A stretch of DNA of 64,000 nt from Anaerostipes sp. (GTDB taxonomy: Bacteria > Bacillota > Clostridia > Lachnospirales > Lachnospiraceae): contig JAQVEG010000008.1 of NCBI GenBank assembly GCA_028697725.1, positions 18,054 through 82,053 on the forward strand. The letters are read 5' to 3'. Of this stretch, positions 61,648 through 64,000 are shown one piece after another. Under the pieces are notes generated by a model. It was not told the origin of the DNA. It was given only the letters and a program-made list of their open reading frames with translations, and did no database searches. Within the stretch, counting starts at the first letter, position 1. The number at the start of each line of letters is the position of its first letter. A program made the position numbers and the translations under genes.

Positions 61648-63012
61648 TTATCGTTCTTCAATGGATATATATTTTTTTTCGGTGACAAGGCTCTTATAAG
61701 CTGGACGTATAATCTTGTCTGCATTGCTTAATTCTTCTAAGCGATGAGCGCTCCATCCAACAATTCTTGCCATAGCAAAGATTGGTGTATACAATTCTAA
61801 TGGAATATCTAACATACTGTAGACAAATCCGCTGTAGAAGTCTACGTTTGCACTAACACCCTTATAAATATGGCGTTCTTGGGCAATGACCTTTGGAGCA
61901 AGTTTTTCTACCATAGAATACAACTCAAAATCTTTGTGGCGATTTTTCTCAGTTGATAGTTGTTCTACAAAGCTTTTAAACACAATAGCTCTGGGGTCAG
62001 ATAGGGAATAAACAGCATGCCCCATTCCATAGATTAGACCACGATGATCAAAGGCCTCTTTGTTTAATACTTTTGCAAGATAGTCTTCAATTTCTTCTTC
62101 ATCAGATTCATCCTTAATATGTTCTTTCATATCTCGAATCATTTCTACAACCTTTATATTGGCGCCACCATGCTTTGGACCTTTTAAAGAAGAAAGGGCG
62201 GCAGCAATGACAGAATATGTATCCGAACCGGAAGAAGTAACAACACGAGTTGTAAAAGTAGAGTTATTTCCACCACCATGTTCCATATGCAAAATCAATG
62301 CTATGTCAAGAACGTGAGCCTCTAACTGGGTATATTTTTGGTCTGGTCTTAACATCATCAAGATGTTTTCTGCGGCAGACAAATTCTCATGAGGTCTGTG
62401 GATATATAAGCTCTGTTTATGCGCATAATGATTGTAAGCCTGATATCCATATACAGCAAGCATTGGAAATTCACTAATTAATTCAATACATTGTCTAAGC
62501 ACATTACTAAGAGATAAATCAGCGGCATTCTCGTCATAAGAACCTAGAGTTAAAACGCTTCGAGTCAAAGAACTCATAATGTCCTTTGTAGGAGCTTTCA
62601 TAATAACATCTCGTGTAAAGTTTGTTGGAAGTCTTCGACTAGAATTCATAATAGTTTGAAAGTCTTCTAATTGATTTTGTGTTGGCAAATCCCCAAACAA
62701 TAATAGATACGCAACTTCTTCAAAACCAAATTTCTTGTTTTTCCGAATGGCTTTAATTAGATCATAAATATCATAACCTCGATATACTAATTTTCCGTCA
62801 CAAGGAACCATGTAACCACCAATATTTTCTTTAGATTTTATCATAGAAATGTTTGTCAACCCAGCTAAGACGCCTTCTCCATTAATATCTCTAAGACCTC
62901 GTTTTACTCCGTATGTTCCAAATAATGCTGGATTAATTTGATTATTCTCTTCGCAAATGGAAGCGTTTTCTTTTGTGTAATTTTCAATTAAATCTTCGTG
63001 TCGTAGTGTCAT
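61648..63012 (-). CDS. gltA: Citrate synthase (clostridial type, extended N-terminus)
   Basis: 454 residues. The active-site set is visible: LHMEHGGGNNSTFTTR near 232 (His of the first motif), the second His in GMGHAVYSLSDPRA near 314, and the Asp loop VDFYSGFVYSMLDIP near 394. An N-terminal ~60-residue extension (SICEENNQINPALFGTYGVK) is shared by Firmicute homologues of this branch. It makes citrate from oxaloacetate and acetyl-CoA, for glutamate synthesis in a fermenter. Its start overlaps the flavodoxin stop by 4 bp; GGGAGGTGTGTC site. Confidence 0.9.
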   Translation of the reverse strand: MTLRHEDLIENYTKENASICEENNQINPALFGTYGVKRGLRDINGEGVLAGLTNISMIKSKENIGGYMVPCDGKLVYRGYDIYDLIKAIRKNKKFGFEEVAYLLLFGDLPTQNQLEDFQTIMNSSRRLPTNFTRDVIMKAPTKDIMSSLTRSVLTLGSYDENAADLSLSNVLRQCIELISEFPMLAVYGYQAYNHYAHKQSLYIHRPHENLSAAENILMMLRPDQKYTQLEAHVLDIALILHMEHGGGNNSTFTTRVVTSSGSDTYSVIAAALSSLKGPKHGGANIKVVEMIRDMKEHIKDESDEEEIEDYLAKVLNKEAFDHRGLIYGMGHAVYSLSDPRAIVFKSFVEQLSTEKNRHKDFELYSMVEKLAPKVIAQERHIYKGVSANVDFYSGFVYSMLDIPLELYTPIFAMARIVGWSAHRLEELSNADKIIRPAYKSLVTEKKYISIEER

Positions 63013-63527
63013 GACACACCTCCCTCGATGTCCTTTACAAATGTAGCAATATGATTTAAGTCTTCAGTGTCTGGATGACCAATAGCATGATTAAAGTTAT
63101 CAATCATAAACTTTATTTTTTCATCATCAGGATGCTCTCTTAAGATATTGTGATACTTTTCTCCAACTGTATCTGGCATTTCTCCCTGACACATAAATGC
63201 TCCTAAAAATTCTGCACTGTCAGGTAAAAACGCAGAAACATTTGTCTTGATATTGTTAAAATACTCTTCTTGGCCACCCATTCCACAAGTTCCAAAAAGT
63301 GCAATTTTCTTGCCTTCTAAGTTGTCAAAAAAATCAAGAACTTCCATGCTGCAAGTTCCGCGATTTGTCCAAAAGCCGATGAAATAAATATCAGCATCAG
63401 CATTTGCACCACCTTCGTCGAGAGAGTAAATTTCCTTGTCCTTACTATTCAGGGTATCGTAAATCTTTTCTGCAAGTTTCTTTGTGTTACCTGTTTTGCT
63501 AGTATAAACGACTTGATATGTACTCAT
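63009..63527 (-). CDS. Flavodoxin family protein
   Basis: 172 residues. FMN phosphate loop TSKTGNTKKLA near 9-19, IGFWTNRGTCSM around 50 and LFGTCGMGGQEEY near 80 form the flavin-binding loops. It carries electrons at low potential. Size and sequence style recall the flavodoxin of gut bilirubin-reductase operons (BilS), which also have a MarR regulator, but the reductase gene is not in this window, so this is only a possibility. AGAAGGTAGATT before the start; co-transcribed with citrate synthase. Confidence 0.85.
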   Translation of the reverse strand: MSTYQVVYTSKTGNTKKLAEKIYDTLNSKDKEIYSLDEGGANADADIYFIGFWTNRGTCSMEVLDFFDNLEGKKIALFGTCGMGGQEEYFNNIKTNVSAFLPDSAEFLGAFMCQGEMPDTVGEKYHNILREHPDDEKIKFMIDNFNHAIGHPDTEDLNHIATFVKDIEGGVS

Positions 63528-63548
63528 AATCTACCTTCTTTCTACAAT

Positions 63549-63980
63549 CTACAATTCTTTCTTTTCATCGAAATCATGAAGTGCTGCGGAAATGTTTCGA
63601 AGCATTTTCCCAACCACAGTCTTCATAATTTCTTTTTCATCTTCTGTGATTCCAGTGTAAAGTACGTTTCCTAAATTTTCGTGTAACTCGACAATTCTCT
63701 CAATGAGAGGAGCTGCATCCTTAGCTGGCGTCAACCGCATTCTGCGATGGTCCTTCTCATCAGGGGAACATTGAATATACCCCTTCTTATGTAAATTCTC
63801 TATGGCATTTGATACATGTGATTTAGATATGTGCCGGATGTTGACAATATCTTTTGCAGTATAGTAATTGGTTGTATAAAGGAAAAAAAGAATATCAATT
63901 TCAATTTTAGTAATATCGTATTTCTTCATAATGCATTCATATTGCTTTTCACATAATTTTTTAAACTGTTGTCCAGTCAT
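63549..63980 (-). CDS. MarR-family transcriptional regulator
   Basis: 143 residues. Winged helix between about 25 and 100: YTAKDIVNIRHISKSHVSNA near 36-55 is the recognition region, and DEKDHRRMRLTP near 78 is the wing with the DxR...R pattern of MarR. Its end is 21 bp from the flavodoxin start, so it leads a regulator-flavodoxin-citrate synthase operon. The start ATG 63980 has no strong ribosome site in the 20 bases left before the window edge. Confidence 0.85.
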   Translation of the reverse strand: MTGQQFKKLCEKQYECIMKKYDITKIEIDILFFLYTTNYYTAKDIVNIRHISKSHVSNAIENLHKKGYIQCSPDEKDHRRMRLTPAKDAAPLIERIVELHENLGNVLYTGITEDEKEIMKTVVGKMLRNISAALHDFDEKKEL

Positions 63981-64000
63981 AAAAATTTCTAACTGATTTG

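Overview
The window looks like a chromosomal stretch of a low-GC, strictly anaerobic Firmicute, most likely a gut Lachnospiraceae-type bacterium. The signs are AT-rich sequence, strong GGAGG-type ribosome binding sites, many PTS operons with PRD regulators, an [FeFe] hydrogenase, a clostridial-type citrate synthase and no respiratory genes. I could not name the species. No rRNA, tRNA, CRISPR array, intact insertion sequence or prophage was seen.

Layout. (1) 1-11679: a polyphenol-ring module. A phloretin/DAPG hydrolase-type gene, cut by the window edge, and an HxlR regulator lie on the minus strand. Divergent from them is an 11-gene operon: cupin, phloroglucinol reductase-like SDR, hydroxy-oxohexanoate dehydrogenase-like enzyme, dihydrophloroglucinol cyclohydrolase-like enzyme, MFS carrier, triacetate acetoacetate-lyase-like BKACE enzyme, zinc-ribbon protein, two CoA-transferase subunits, a NuoF/GltD-type flavoprotein and an [FeFe] hydrogenase. 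Read together they turn phloroglucinol into acetoacetyl-CoA, with NADPH and H2 exchange attached. (2) 11749-15082: CorA, a DUF4405 membrane protein and an NSS symporter. (3) 15319-23416: polyol cluster A (PRD regulator, zinc dehydrogenase, galactitol-type PTS, DhaK/DhaL-type kinase, rhamnulose-phosphate-aldolase-like enzyme). (4) 23982-29835: a sensory operon (GntR, HAD phosphatase, two binding proteins with no permease, NarL-type two-component pair), followed at 29976-32927 by a mannose-family PTS. (5) 32971-37231: a gene remnant and a minus-strand island of different base composition that encodes a binding protein/5'-nucleotidase-C fusion and a hybrid histidine kinase. (6) 37468-46773: housekeeping genes (methyltransferase, MreB, RecD2, ComF, MutY), then MetQ and an amino-acid ABC transporter. 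(7) 46939-61601: polyol clusters B and C, each with a PRD regulator, galactitol-type PTS, AraM-family dehydrogenase and class II aldolase/epimerase; two genes of this stretch have a near-identical 114-bp promoter region. (8) 61648-63980: citrate synthase, flavodoxin and MarR on the minus strand.

The strongest story is the phloroglucinol operon. Its core enzymes match the anaerobic pathway described for Clostridium scatologenes. The phloretin-hydrolase neighbour, a cupin without metal ligands, a zinc-ribbon protein, the H2/NADP module and matching HxlR-type dyads in both divergent control regions extend it. The less understood material is the three PTS-dehydrogenase-aldolase clusters, whose substrates cannot be read from sequence, and the two permease-less binding-protein/kinase sets. 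All functional names rest on motif and family recognition by eye; no database search was run.
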